Shown here one piece after another: positions 21,201 through 34,499 of a stretch of DNA of 64,000 nt. The position numbers and the translations under genes were made by a program. The DNA comes from Thinopyrum elongatum (Eukaryota > Streptophyta > Magnoliopsida > Poales > Poaceae), in NCBI GenBank assembly GCA_011799875.1, contig CM022297.1, positions 76,760,488 through 76,824,487 on the forward strand, written 5' to 3'. The notes under the pieces are model-generated. The model worked only from the letters and a program-made list of their open reading frames with translations, was not told where the DNA came from and did no database searches. How positions within the stretch are numbered: position 1 is the stretch's first letter; every line of letters begins with the position of its first letter.

Positions 21201-24200
21201 TTACATTGTAATGATTTTAACACCCATGGAGTCTTCGTGCTGATCATGTTTTGCTCGTGGAAGAGGCTTAGTCAACGGGTCTGCCACATTCAGATCCGTA
21301 TGTATTTTGCAAATCTCTATGTCTCCCTCCTTGACTTGATCACGGATAGAGTTGAAGCGTCTCTTGATGTGTTTGGTTCTTTTGTGAAATCTGGATTCCT
21401 TCGCCAAGGCAATAGCTCCAGTATTGTCACAAAAGATTTTCATTGGACCCGATGCACTAGGTATTACACCTAGATCGGATATGAACTCCTTCATCCAGAC
21501 TCCTTCATTTGCTGCTTCCGAAGCAGCTATGTACTCCGCTTCACACGTAGATCCCGCCATGATGCTCTGCTTGGAACTGCACCAACTGACAGCTCCACCA
21601 TTCAAAATAAATATGTATCCGGTTTGTGACTTAGAGTCATCCGAATCAGTGTCAAAGTTAGCATCGACGTAACCATTTACGACGAGCTCTTTGTCACCTC
21701 CATAAACGAGAAACATATCCTTGGTCCTTTTCAGGTACTGCAGGATGTTCTTGACCGCTGTCCAGTGATCCACTCCTGGATTACTTTGGTACCTCCCTGC
21801 TAAACTTATAGCAAGGCACACATCAGGTCTGGTACACAGCATAGCATACATGATAGAACCTATGGCTGAGGCATAGGGAATGACTTTCATTTTCTCTCTA
21901 TCTTCTGCAGTGGTTGGGCATTGAGTCTTACTCAACTTCACACCTTGCAACACAGGCAAGAACCCTTTCTTTGACTGATCCATTTTGAACTTCTTCAAAA
22001 CTTTATCAAGGTATGTGCTTTGTGAAAGTCCTATTAAGCGTCTCGATCTATCCCTATAGATCTTGATGCCCAATATATAAGCAGCTTCACCGAGGTCTTT
22101 CATTGAAAAACTCTTATTCAAATATCCTTTTATGCTATCTAGAAATTCTACATCATTTCTAATCAACAATATGTCATCCACATATAATATTAGAAATGCT
22201 ACAGAGCTCCCACTCACTTTCTTGTAAATACAGGCTTCTCCGAAAGTCTGTATAAAACCATATGCTTTGATCACCTTGTCAAAGCGTATATTCCAACTCC
22301 GAGATGCTTGCACCAGTCCATAGATGGATCGCTGGAGCTTGCACACTTTGTTAGCACCTTTAGGATCGACAAAACCTTCTGGTTGCATCATATACAACTC
22401 TTCTTTAAGAAATCCATTAAGGAATGCAGTTTTGAAGTCCATTTGCTAGATTTCATAATCATAAAATGCGGCAATTGCTAACAAGATTCGGATGGACTTA
22501 AGCATCGCTACAGGTGAGAAAGTCTCATCGTAGTCAACTCCTTGAACTTGTCGAAAACCTTTTGCGACAAGTCGAGCTTTGTAGATAGTAACATTACCAT
22601 CGATGTCAGTCTTCTTCTTGAAGATCCATTTATTCTCTATGGCTCACCGATCATCAGGCAAGTCCACCAAAGTCCACACTTTGTTCTCATACATGGATCC
22701 TATCTCAGATTTCATGGCCTCAAGCCATCTTTCAGAATCTGGGCTCATCATAGCTTCTTCATAGTTCGTAGGTTCGCCGTGGTCTAGTAACATGACTTCC
22801 AGTACAGGATTCCCGTACCACTCTGGTGCGGATCGTGTTCTGGTTGACCTACGAGGTTCTGTAGTAACTTGATCTGAAGTTTCATGATCATCATCATTAG
22901 CTTCCTCTCTAGTTGGTGTAGGCATCACGGGAACAGTTTTCTCTGATGAACTACTTTCCAATTCGAGAGAAGGTACGATTACCTCATCAAGTTCTACTTT
23001 CCTCCCACTCACTTCTTTCGAGAGAAACTCCTTCTCTAGAAAGGTTCCATTCTTGGCAACAAAGATCTTGCCTTCGGATCTGTGGTAGAAGGTGTACCCA
23101 ATTGTTTCCTTTGGGTATCCTATGAAGACGCACTTCTCCGATTTGGGTTCGAGCTTATCAGGCTGAAGCCTTTTGACATAAGTGTCGCAACCCCAAACTT
23201 TAAGAAACGACATCTTAGGTTTCTTGCCAAACCACAGTTCATACGGTGTCGTCTCAACGGATTTAGACGGTGCCCTATTTAACATGAATGCAGCTGTCTC
23301 TAATGCATAACCCCAAAACGATAGTGGTAAATCGGTAAGAGACATCATAGATCGCATCATATCTAATAAAGTAAGGTTACGATGTTCGGACACACCATTA
23401 CGCTGTGGTGTTCCAGGTGGCGTGAGTTGTGAAACAATTCCACATTGTTTTAAATGAAGGCCAAACTCGTAACTCAAATATTCGCCTCCGCGATCAGATC
23501 GTAGAAACTTTATTTTCTTGTTACGATGATTCTCTACTTCACTCTGAAATTCTTTGAGCTTTTCAAATGTTTCAGACTTGTGTTTCATCAAGTAGATATA
23601 CCCATATCTGCTCAAATCATCTGTGAAGGATAGAAAATAACGATATCCGCCGCGTGCCTCAACACTCATTGGACCGCATACATTGGTATGTATTATTTCC
23701 AATAAGTCATTAGCTCGCTCCATTGTTCGGGAGAACGGAGTTTTAGTCATCTTGCCCATAAGGCATGGTTCGCAAGTATCAAATGATTCATAATCAAGTG
23801 ATTCCAAAAGCCCATCTGCATGGAGTTTCTTCATGCGCTTTACACCAATATGACCTAAACGGCAGTGCCACAAATATGTTGCACTATCATTATCAACTTT
23901 GCATCTTTTGGCATCAATATTATGAATATGTGTATCACCACGATCGAGATTCAACAAAAATAGACCACTCTTCAAGGGTGCATGACCATAAAAGATATTA
24001 CTCATATAAATAAAACAACCATTATTCTCTGATTTAAATGAATAACCATCTCGCACTAAACAAGATCCAGATATAATGTTTATGCTCAACGCTGGCACCA
24101 AATAACAATTATTCAGGTCTAAAACTAATCCCGAAGGTAGATGTAGAGGTAGTGTTCTGACGGCGATCACATCGACCTTGGAACCATTCCCGACGCGCAT

Positions 24201-25184
24201 CGTCACCTCGTCCTTAGCCAATCTTCGTTCAATCCGTAGCTCCTGTTTTGAGTTACAAATATGAGCAACCGAACCAGTATCAAATACCCAGGTGCTACTA
24301 CGAGCATTAGTAAGGTACACATCAATAACATGTATATCAAATATACCTTTGTTCACTTTGCCATCCTTCTTATCCGCCAAATACTTGGGGCAGTTCCGCT
24401 TCCAGTGACTAGTCCCTTTGCAGTAGAAACACTCAGTTTCAGGCTTGGGTCCAGCTTTGGGCTTCTTTCCGGGAGTGGCAACTTGCTTGCCATTCTTCTT
24501 GAAGTTCCCCTTCTTTCCCTTGCCCTTTTTCTTGAAACTAGTGGTCTTGTTAACCATCAACACTTGATGCTCCTTCTTGATTTCTACCTCCGCAGCTTTG
24601 AGCATTGCGAAGAGCTCAGGAATTGTCTTCTCCATCCCTTGCATATTATAGTTCATCACAAAGCCTTTGTAGCTTGGTGGCAGTGATTGAAGAACTCTGT
24701 CAATAACACTATCATCTGGAAGATTAACTCCTAGCTGAGTCAAGTGATTATGATATCCAGACATTCTGAGTATGTGTTCACTGACAGAACTGTTCTCCTC
24801 CATCTTGCAGCTATAGAACTTGTTGGAGACTTCATATCTCTCAACTCGGGCATTTTCTTGAAATATTAACTTCAACTCCTGGAACATCTCATATGCTCCA
24901 TGACGTTCAAAATGTCTTTGAAGTCCCGATTCTAAGCCGTAAAGCATGGCACACTGAACTATCGAGTAGTCATCAGATCGAGCTTGCCAGACGTTCATAA
25001 CATCAGCATCTGCTCCTGCAGCAGGCCTTTCACCTAGCGGTGCATCAAGGACATAATTCTTCTGTGCAGCAATGAGGATAATCCTCAAGTTACGGACCCA
25101 GTCCGTGTAGTTGCTACCATCATCTTTGAACTTAGCTTTCTCTAGGAACACATTAAAATTCAAGGGAATGGTAGCACGGGCCAT
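21201..25184 (-). pseudogene. Copia gag-pol polyprotein with two nonsense codons
   Basis: Minus-strand polyprotein starting MARATIPLNF. Order of domains: gag; zinc knuckle CFYCKGTSHWKRNC (about 24389-24432); aspartic protease FDTGS near 24280; integrase zinc finger (WHCRLGHIG ... CEPC); integrase core; reverse transcriptase with intact YVDD (22173-22184); RNase H (YVDANFDTDSDD; GSTCEAEY). This order (integrase before RT) defines Copia. The frame is kept throughout, but stops occur at 22644-22646 (TGA) and 22446-22448 (TAG), both between integrase and RT, so RT and RNase H cannot be made as a fusion. In addition the first acidic residue of the integrase triad reads Asn (IIHTNVCGPM, codon 23682-23684) where the family has Asp. 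This copy cannot move by itself. Confidence 0.9.
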
Positions 25185-26422
25185 TGATCTACAACATAGA
25201 TATGCAAAAACTATCAGGACTAAGTTCATGATAAATTAAGTTCAATTAATCAAATTACTTAAGAACTCCCACTTAGATAGACATCCCTCAAGTCATCTAA
25301 ATGATACGTGATCCAAATCAACTAAACCATGTCCGATCATCACGTGAGATGGAGTAGTCATCAATGGTGAACATCTCTATGTTGATCTTATCTACTATAT
25401 GATTCACGTTCGACCTTTCGGTCTCCAGTGTTCCGAGGCCATGTCTGTACATGCTAGGCTCGTCAAGTTTAACCCGAGTATTCCGCAGGTGCAAAACTGT
25501 CTTGCACCCGTGTATTTGAACGTAGAGTCTATCACACCCGATCATCACGTGGTGTCTCAACACGACGAACTGTCGCAATTGTGCATACTTAGGGAGAACA
25601 CTTATACCTTGAAATTTAGAGAAGGGATCATCTTATAATGCTACCGCCGTACTAAGCAAAATAAGATGCATAAAGGATAAACATCACATGCAATCAAAAT
25701 ATGTGACATGATATGGCCATCATCATCTTGTGCTTTTGATCTCCATCTCCAAAGCATCGTCATGATCTCCATCGTCATCGGCTCGACACCTTGATCTCCA
25801 TCGTTGCGTCGTGGTCGTCTCGCCAACTATTGCTTCTAAAACTATCGCTAACGCATAGTGATAAAGTAAAGCAATTACATGGCGTTTGCATTTTATACAA
25901 TAAAGCGACAACCATAAGGCTCCTGCCAGTTGCCGATAACTTTTACAAAACATGATCATCTCATACAACAACGTATATCACATCATGTCTTGACCATATC
26001 ACATCACAACATGCCCTGCAAAAACAAGTTAGACGTCCTCTACTTTGTTGTTGCAAGTTTTACGAGGCTGCTACGGGCTTCTAGCAAGAACCGTTCTTAC
26101 CTACACATCAAAACCACAATGGTGATTTATCAAGTTTGCTGTTTTAACCTTCAACAACGACCGGCCGCAGTCAAATTCGATTCAACTAAAGTAGGTGAAA
26201 CAGACACCCGCCAGCCACCTTTATACAAAACTAGTTGCATGTCTGTCGGTGGAACCGGTCTCATGAACGTGGTCATGTAAGGCTGGTCCGGGCCGCTTCA
26301 TCCAACAATACCGCCGAATCAAAATAAGACGTTGGTGGTAAGCAGTATGACTATCACCGCCCACAACTCTTTGTGTTCTACTCGTGCATATCATCTACGC
26401 ATAGACCTGGCTCGGATGCCAC
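25185..26422 (-). other. Untranslated leader of the Angela-like element
   Basis: 1.24 kb between the 5' LTR and the gag start codon, with no supported coding region. It contains many CATCATC-type stretches and small frames only. It includes the primer-binding site at its right edge. Confidence 0.6.
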
Positions 26423-28184
26423 TGTTGGGAAACGTAGCATGCAATTCCAAAAAAATTCCTACGCTCACGCAAGATCTATCTAGGAGATGCATAGCAACGA
26501 GAGGGGGAGAGTGTGTCTACGTACCCTCGTAGACCAAAAGCGGAAGCGTTTGACAATGCGGTTGATGTAGTCGAACTTCTTCTCGTTCCGACCGATCAAG
26601 CACCGAACCTACGACCCCTCCAAGTTCTGCACACGTTCAGCTCGATGACGTCCCTCGAACTCTTGATCCAGCAAAGTGTTGAGGAAGTAGATGAGTTCTG
26701 TCAGCACAACGGCGTGGTGATGGTGATGGTGAAGTGATCCGCGCAGGGCTTCGCCTAAGCACCGCGAGAATATGACCGAGGGTGTAATCTGTGGAGGGAG
26801 GCGCCTCACACGGCTAACAGATGTTGTTGTGTATTCTAGGTGCCTCCCCCTTCATATATATAGGTGGGAGGGAGAGGGAGCAGCCAAGGGGGGCGCCCCA
26901 AGTAGGCCAAATCCTACTTGGGTTTCCTCCCCAATTCGGCCCCCCCTTTCCTTTTTCACCGGAGGGGAAAGGAAGGAGGAGGGAGGAGGGAAGGAAGGGG
27001 GAGGCCGAATCCCTCCCCTTCCTTCTCTCTTCCCCTCTTTCCTTCCCCTCAGGTGCGGCCCATATGGGGGGCGCAGCAGCCCCTGCTGGCTGCTGTGTAT
27101 CCCCTCTTGGCCCATTAGGCCCATATCTTTTGCCGGGGGTGCCCGGAACCCCTTCCGGTGACCCGATATGTACCCGGTACCCTCCGAAACACTTCCGGTG
27201 TCCGAATACCACCGTCCTATATATCAATCTTTACCTCTCGACCATTTCGAGATTCCTCGTCATCTCCGTGATCTCATCCGGGACTCCGAACAACATTCGG
27301 TCACCAAATCACATAACACATATAATACAAAATCGTCATCGAACGTTAAGCGTGCGGACCCTACGGGTTCGAGAACTATGTAGACATGACCGAGACACCT
27401 CTCCGGTCAATAACCAATAGCGAAACCTGGATGCTCTTATTGGCTCCCACATATTCTACGAAGATCTTTATAGGTCGAACCGTTATGACAACATACGTAA
27501 TTCCCTTTGTCCATCGGTATGTTACTTGCCCGAGATTCGATCGTCGGTATCTTTATACCTAGTTCAATCTCATTACCGGCAAGTCTCTTTACTCGTTCCG
27601 TAATACATCATCCTGTGACTAAGTCACTTTGATTGCAAGGCTTCTTATGATGTGCATTACCGAGAGGGCCCAGAGATACCTCTCCGATACTCGGAGTGAC
27701 AAATCCTAATCTCGATCTTTGCCTACCCAACAGACACCTTCGGAGATACTTGTAGAGCATCTTTATAATCACCCAGTTACGTTGTGACGTTTGATAGCAC
27801 ACAAGGCATTCCTCCGGTATCCGGGAGTTGCATAATCTCATAGTCGAAGGAATTTGTATTTGACATGAAGAAAGCAGTAGCAATAAAACTGAACGATCAT
27901 TATGCTAAGCTAACGGATGGGTCTTGTCCATCACATCATTCTCCTAATGATGTGATCCCGTTCATCAAATGACAACACATGTCTATGGTTAGGAAACTTA
28001 ACCATCTTTGATTAACGAGCTAGTCTAGTAGAGGCTTACTAGGGACACAGTGTTTTGTCTATGTATCCACATATGTATCAAGTTTTCGGTTAATACAATT
28101 CTAGCATGAATAATAAACATTTATCATGAATAAGGAAATATAAAATAACAACTTTATTATTGCCTCTAGGGAATATTTCCTTCA
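26423..28184 (-). repeat. Right LTR (5' LTR) of the Angela-like element
   Basis: 1762 bp. As the 5' LTR it would hold the promoter driving the minus-strand transcript. Confidence 0.9.
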
Positions 28185-31100
28185 TAATATTGACATGAAA
28201 ACAATAATATTTTAAGCATACTAATAAAGCAATCATGTCTTCTCAAAATAACATGGCCAAAGAAAGTTATCCCTACAAAATCATATAGTCTGGCTATGCT
28301 CCATCTTCATCACATAAAGTATTAAATCATGCACAACCCCGATGAAAAGCCAAGAAATTGTTTCATTCTTTTAATGTAATCAAACTTTTTCAACTTTCAC
28401 GCAATACCTGAGCGTGAGCCATGGATATAACACTATAGGTGAAATAAAATATGGTGGTTGTGGGGAAGACAAAAAGAAGGAGATAGTCTCATATCAACTA
28501 GGCGTATCAATGGGATATGAAGATGCCCATCAATAGATATCAATGTGAGTGAGTAGGGATTGCCATGCAACGGATGCACTAGAGCTAATAGTGTATAAAA
28601 GCTCAAAAAGAAACTAAGTGGGTGTGCATCCAACTTGCTTGCTCACGAAGACCTAGGGCAATTTGAGGAAGCCCATCATTGGAATATACAAGCCAAGTTA
28701 TATAATGAAAAATTCCCACTAGTATATGAAAGTGACAATATAGGAGACTCTCTATCATGAAGATCATGGTGCTACTTTGAAGCACAAGTGTGGAAAAAGG
28801 ATAGTAGCATTGCCCCTTCTCTCTTTTCTCTCATTTTTTTTATTTTGGGCTCTTTGGCATCTTTTTTTCTTTTTATTTATTTTATTTTTCGTCCGGAGTC
28901 TCATCCCGACTTGTGGGGGAATCATAATCTCCATCATCCTTTCCTCACATGGGACAATTCTCTAATAATGATGATCATCAAACTTTTATTTACTTTTACA
29001 ACTCAAGAATTACAACTCGATACTAGAACAAATATATGACTCTATATGAATGCCTCTGGCGGTGTACCGGGATGTGCAATGACTCAAGAGTGACATGTAT
29101 AAAAAATATGAATGGTGGCTTTGCGACAAATACGATGTCAACTACATGATCATGCAAAGCAATATGACAATGATGATACGTGTCATAATAAACAGAGCGG
29201 TGGAAGTTGCATGGCAATAATATCTCGGAATGGCTATGGAAATGCCATAATAGGTAGGTATGGTGGCTGTTTTGAGGATTGTAAATGGTGGGTGTAATGC
29301 ACCGGCGAAAGTTGCACGGTACTAGAGAGGCTAGCAATGGTGGAAGGGTGAGAGTGCGTATAATCCATAGACTCAACATTAGTCATAAAGAACTCACATA
29401 CTTATTACAAAAGTCTATTAGCTATCGAAACAAAGTACTACACGCATACTCCTAGGGGGATAGATTGGTAGGAAAAGACCATCGCTCGTCCCCGACCGCC
29501 ACTCATAAGGAAGACAATCAATAAATAAATCATGCTCCGACTCCATCACATAACGGTTCACCATACGTGCATGCTACGGGAATCACAAACTTTAACACAA
29601 GTATTTCTACCAATCCACAATTACTCACTAGCATGATTCTAATATCACCATCTTCATATCTCAAAACAAATGCAAGGAATCAAACTTCTCATAGTATTCA
29701 ATGCTTTTTATATGAAAGTTTTTATTATATCCCTCTCGGATGCCCATCATATTAGGACTAAATTCATAACCTAAGCAAATTACCATGCTGTTTAGAGACT
29801 CTCAAAATAATATAAGTGAAGCATGAGAGTTCAACAATTTCTATAAAATAAAGCCATCACCGTGCTTTAAAAAGATATAAGTGAAGTACTAGAGCAACTG
29901 ACAAACTACTCCAAAAAATATATAAGTGAAGATCAATGAGTAGTCAAATAATTAAGTAGCTATGTGAAGATTCTCTCTCATTTAAGAATTTCAGATCTAA
30001 GTATTTTATTAAAACAACGAGCAAAACAAAATAAAATGACATTCTAAAAATAGCACACATCATGTGAAGAAGCAAAAACTTAGGCTCAACCGATACTAAC
30101 CGATAATTGTTGAAGAAGAAAGGTGGGATGCCAACCGGGGCATTCCCAAGCTTAGATGCTTGAGACTTCTTGAAATATTATATTGGGATGCCTTGGGCAT
30201 CCCCAACCTTGAGCTTTTGTGTCTTCTTAATTCCATTTATATCATGGTTTCCCTAAATCTTAAAAACTTCATCCACACAAAACTCAACAAAAACTTGTGA
30301 GAAAAGTTAGTATGAATCAATGCAACACCTTATCATTCTCTACTGTAGAAAATCACTAAAATTATTATTTGACATTGCATATTAAATGCCTCTGCATATT
30401 TAATACTCCTATCCTTAAATAGAATCATTAAACAAGCAAACATATGCAAACATAACAGCAATCTGTCTAAACAAGACAGTCTGTAAATAGTGCAATTGTA
30501 CTCATACTTCCCTAACTCCAAAAATTCTAAAAAATTACCACACTGGAAATTTTTTATTTTTACTCATTTTGTAAAAATTTAAAGATTTTATCACGTTCTG
30601 AGTTTCCATAAGAATTCAGACAATGATAGAAAACTTTCTGTTTTCAAAACAACAACATATAGACTTGCAAAATAAGCATGGTAAAGGCATACTTGACACT
30701 TTTATTGAAATAAAATATACAAAACATTACTCTAAATAACAGCAAGAAAATCCTTATAAAACAAAATGATGCTGCAAGCAAAACTCATATCATGTGGCGA
30801 ATACAAATATAGCTCCAAGTAAGATTACCGATAATGTTGGAGACGAAAGAGGGGATGCCTTCCGGGGCATCCTCAAGCTTAGTTGATTGTATCTTCCTTG
30901 AATATTATCTTGGGGTGCCTTGGGCATCCCCAAGCTTAGGGTCTTGTCACTCCTTATTCTCCTCATATCGATATCTCACCCAAAACTTGAAAACTTCAAT
31001 CACACAAAACTTAACGGAACTTCATGATATGGATTAGTATGATAAAACAAATCATTCACTTTGGTACTGTCAAGACAAGATTTAAATTTTTTTCTCACAT

Positions 31101-31750
31101 ATACCTACTGTAACCTATCATTTCTACAATTTATATTGAGCAATATAAGCCATAGAAACTAAAAAACAAGAAAACTATGTATCGAAAACAGAATCTGCCA
31201 AAAACAGAAAAGTCTGTAAATATCTGAATTATGCTCATACTTCTGTTACTCCAAAAATTCTGAAAAATTCGGACAATGTAGAAAATTTGTATATAAATCC
31301 TCTGTAAAAAATTCAGAGTTTTTCCACATTCCAGTGAATTTTAACATCTCTGTTGCTGGACGTAAAAGTTTCTGTTTTTGCACAGAATCAAATCAACTAT
31401 CAACCACACTATCCCAAAGGCTTTACTTGGCACTATATTGAAACAAAAGCTATAAAACATGATTAATACAGTAGCTTAATCATGTGAACACACAAAAATA
31501 CTAGGGATAAATATTGGGTTGTCTCCCAACAAGCGCTTTTCTTTAATGCCTTTTTAAGCTAGGCATGATGATTTCAATGATTCTCACATAAAAGGTAAGA
31601 ATTGAAACATAATGGGAGCATTATGAAGCATATGACTAGCACATTTAAGCCTAACCCACTTCCTATGCATAGGGATTTTGTGAGCAAACAATTTATGGGA
31701 ACAAGAATCAACTAGCATAGGAACGCAAAACAAGCATAACTTCAAGATTT
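28185..31750 (-). other. Non-coding interior of the Gypsy-type element
   Basis: AT-rich DNA with no supportable coding region. It contains a degenerate direct duplication of about 0.6 kb with a period near 727 bp (30119-30720 against 30846-31450). Each copy holds, on the minus strand, AAGCTTGGGGATGCC-like sequences resembling the polypurine tract beside the left LTR. Confidence 0.5.
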
Positions 31751-32554
31751 TCAACACATAGAGAGGAAACTTGATATTATTGCAATACCTACAAGCATAT
31801 GTTCCCCCTCATAGTAATTTTCATTAGCATCATGAATGAATTCAACAATATAACTATCACATAAAGCATTCTTTTCATGATCCACAAGCATAGAAATTTT
31901 ATTACTCTCCACATAAGCAAATTTCTTCTCATGAATAGTTGTGGGAGCAAACTCAACAAAATAACTATCATGTGAGGCATAATCCAATTGAAAATTAAAA
32001 TCATGATGACAAGTTTCATGGTTATCATTATTCTTTATAGCATACATGTCATCACAATAATCATCATAGATAACAATTTTGTTCTCATAATCAATTGGAA
32101 TCTCTTCCAAAATAGTGGATTCATTACTAAATAAAGTTACGACCTCTCCAAATGCACTTTTATCAATATTGTGAAAAGATTCGATACCCTCCAAAATAGT
32201 GGGATCATTAGTACCTAGAGTTGACACTCTTCCAAACCCACTTTCATCAATATAATCATCATAAATAGGAGGCATGCTTTCATCATAATAAATTTTCTCA
32301 TCAAAATTTGGGGGACTAGAAATATCATCTTCATCAAACATAGCATCCCCAAGCTTGTGGCTTTGCATATCATTAGCATCATGGATATTCAAGGAATTCA
32401 TATTAACAACATTGCAGTCATGCTCATCATACAAAGATTTTATGCCAAACATTTTATTGACTTCTTCTTCTAACAGTTGAGCATAATTTTCCTTTCCATC
32501 ATTTTCACGAAAGACATTAAAAAGATGAAGCATATGAGGCAACCTCAATTCCAT
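31751..32554 (-). CDS. Unknown acidic ORF of the Gypsy-type element
   Basis: 267 codons on the minus strand, starting about 125 bp inside the primer-binding site, the position of gag in an autonomous relative. The protein is rich in Asp, Glu, Asn and Tyr, with repeated phrases such as PTILEGIESFHN and STILEEIPIDYE. I see no zinc knuckle, protease or other recognisable motif. It may be a remnant or lineage-specific replacement of gag. It lies in the region that would be translated first from the element's transcript. Function unknown; the frame is uninterrupted, which is notable in such an old element. Confidence 0.45.
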   Translation of the reverse strand: MELRLPHMLHLFNVFRENDGKENYAQLLEEEVNKMFGIKSLYDEHDCNVVNMNSLNIHDANDMQSHKLGDAMFDEDDISSPPNFDEKIYYDESMPPIYDDYIDESGFGRVSTLGTNDPTILEGIESFHNIDKSAFGEVVTLFSNESTILEEIPIDYENKIVIYDDYCDDMYAIKNNDNHETCHHDFNFQLDYASHDSYFVEFAPTTIHEKKFAYVESNKISMLVDHEKNALCDSYIVEFIHDANENYYEGEHMLVGIAIISSFLSMC

Positions 32555-32679
32555 TTTTTGTAGTTTTCTTTTATAGACTAAACTAGTGATAAAAACAAGA
32601 AACTAAAAGATTCAATTGCAAGATCTAAAAATATACCTTCAAGCACTCACCTCCCCGGCAATGGCGCCAGAAAATAGCT

Positions 32680-34015
32680 TGATGTCTACTGCGCAACCTT
32701 CTTCTTGTAGACTCGTGTTGGGCCTCCAAGCGCAGAGTTTTGTAGGACAGTAGCAAATTTTCCTCAAGTGGATGACCTAAGATTTATCAATTCGTGGGAG
32801 GCGTAGGATGAAGATGGTCTCTCTCAAACAACCCTGCAACCAAATAACAAAGAGTCTCTTGTGTCCCCAACACACCCAATACAATGGTAAATTGTATAGA
32901 TGCACTAGTTCGGCGAAGAGATGATAATACAAGTGTAATATGGATGGTAGATATAGGTTTTTGTAATCTGAAAAATATAAAAACAGCAAGGTAACTAGTA
33001 ACAAAAGTGAGCAAAAACGGTATTGCAATGCTTGGAAACAAGGCCTATGGTTCATACTTTCACTAGTGCAAATTCTCTCAACAATGATAATATAATTGGA
33101 TCACATAACAATCCCTCAACGTGCAACAAAGAATCACTCCAAAGTTTTTATCGGAGAACGTAGAACGAAAACGTGCATCAACCCCCTATGCATAGATTAC
33201 CCCAATGTCACCTCGGGAATCCACGAGTTGAGTGCCAAAACATACATCAAGTGTTCTCAAATCCAATACTCAATCCAACATAACAAAACCTCAAAGAGCA
33301 AGACTCAATTCATCACAAGAAGATAGAGGGGGAGAAACACCATATGATCCAACTATAGTAACAAAGCTCGCGGTACATCAAGATCGTGACAAATCAAGAA
33401 CACGAGAGAGAGAGAGAGAGATCAAACACATAGCTACTGGTACATACCCTCAGCCCCGAGGGTGAACTACTTCCTCCTCGTCATGGAGACGGCCGGGATG
33501 ATGAAGATGGCCTCCGGTGATGGTTTCCCCCTCCGGCAGGGTGCCGGAACGGGCTCCCGATTAGTTTTTCGTGGCTACAGAGGCTTGCGGCGGCGGAACT
33601 TCCGATCTAGGTTTCTTTCTGGGGGTTTCAAGATTTATAGGAATTTTTGGCGTTGGTCTCACGTCAGGAGGGTTCCCGGGGAGTCCACAAGCCAGGGGGC
33701 GTGCCCTAGGGGGGGGGGGGACGCCCCCCACCCTTGTGGTTGCCTCGGGACTCTTCTGGGCCAACTCCGATGCTCCGTGGGCTTCTTCTAGTCCATAAAA
33801 AATTACCGTAAATTTTCAGCTCGTTTGGACTCCGTTTGATATTCCTTTTCTGTAAAACTCGAAAACAAGGGAAAAAAACTAGCACTGGGCTCTGGGTTAA
33901 TAAGTTAGTCCTAAAAATAATATAAAATAGCATATTAATGCATATAAAACATCCAAAACAGATAATATAATAGCATGAAACAATAAAAAATTATAGATAC
34001 GTTGGAGACGTATCA
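32680..34015 (-). repeat. Right LTR (5' LTR) of the Gypsy-type element
   Basis: About 1336 bp. Compared with the left copy it has a longer GA tract (33402-33420) and a run of about a dozen G near 33709-33720, which explain much of the length difference. Confidence 0.82.
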
Positions 34016-34340
34016 CCGGGCATGCGTAGACGAGGGACCTGCATGAGTTGTACGCCATGTCGGAGAAGTCGGAAGGGCCAGCAGAGAAGAGCTCGACGAC
34101 GATTGCGGCGTCCATCGGCGCGAGGCCGATGTCACCAACAGTGGTCGGAGTAGACGAAGTGGTCGGGGTAGATGACGGCGACACTGGCGACGAGCTGGTG
34201 CTGGACGAAGACGAAGGGGGTGGACGGGCGGCGGCGGCGGCTACGCGGGTAGCGGCGGCGGTGGCCGAAGAAGAGCAGCGGCAGTGGCCTGACGGCGGCG
34301 GCGGCTTGGTTAGGAGCGCGGCGGCGATGCTCGAAGTAGG

Positions 34341-34402
34341 CGAGGAACCCTGACAGCGTGACGAAGACCGGCGAGGAACCCTGACAGCGTGACGAAGACC
34401 GG
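34341..34402. repeat. Tandem duplication, 31-bp unit x2
   Basis: Two adjacent copies (34341-34371 and 34372-34402) of a unit starting CGAGGAACCCTGACAGCG, in the GC-rich interior of the short-LTR element. Confidence 0.85.
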
Positions 34403-34499
34403 CGCGGACGGTGGCGTTCCCGCGCCTGGGGAGGCGGCGCGACGCATACCACGAAAAGTCGACGCGTCGTGACGGCGGAGTGGACCGCCGGCCGCGGCT

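Larger units (their letters stand above)
19405..28184 (-). mobile_element. Full-length Angela/BARE-like Copia element
   Basis: An 8.8-kb LTR retrotransposon in minus orientation. LTRs are 19405-21167 and 26423-28184 (about 1.76 kb each). Read on the plus strand they start TGTTGGGAAACGTAGC and end ATATTTCCTTCA. The perfect 5-bp target duplication TAATA lies at 19400-19404 and 28185-28189. The primer-binding site on the minus strand is TGGCATCCGAGCCAGG (26406-26421), a drifted initiator-Met tRNA complement, and the polypurine tract AAGTGGGAGAC lies beside the left LTR. One long gag-pol region occupies 21201-25184, and 25185-26422 is the untranslated leader. In the first 165 bp of the LTRs about six positions differ, mostly C/T, so the insertion is not recent but is the youngest of this stack. 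Confidence 0.92.
17928..34015 (-). mobile_element. Gypsy-type LTR element without pol, split by Angela
   Basis: Read on the plus strand, the LTRs begin TGATGTCTACT and end GGAGACGTATCA (left end mutated to ATGA). The left copy is 17928-19248 and the right copy 32680-34015. Flanking 5-mers CCAGG (17923-17927) and CCGGG (34016-34020) are a near-perfect target duplication. Orientation is minus: a primer-binding site TGGCGCCATTGCCGGGG (minus strand, 32653-32669) fits tRNA-Asp, and a polypurine tract including AAGCTTGGGGATGC lies next to the left LTR. After removing the Angela insertion the interior is about 4.65 kb and lacks protease, integrase and reverse transcriptase, so it is a large non-autonomous form. 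LTR sequence and the AAGCTTGGGGATGC tract recall the Sabrina/WHAM group of Triticeae Gypsy elements; that family name is from memory and uncertain. Confidence 0.82.
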
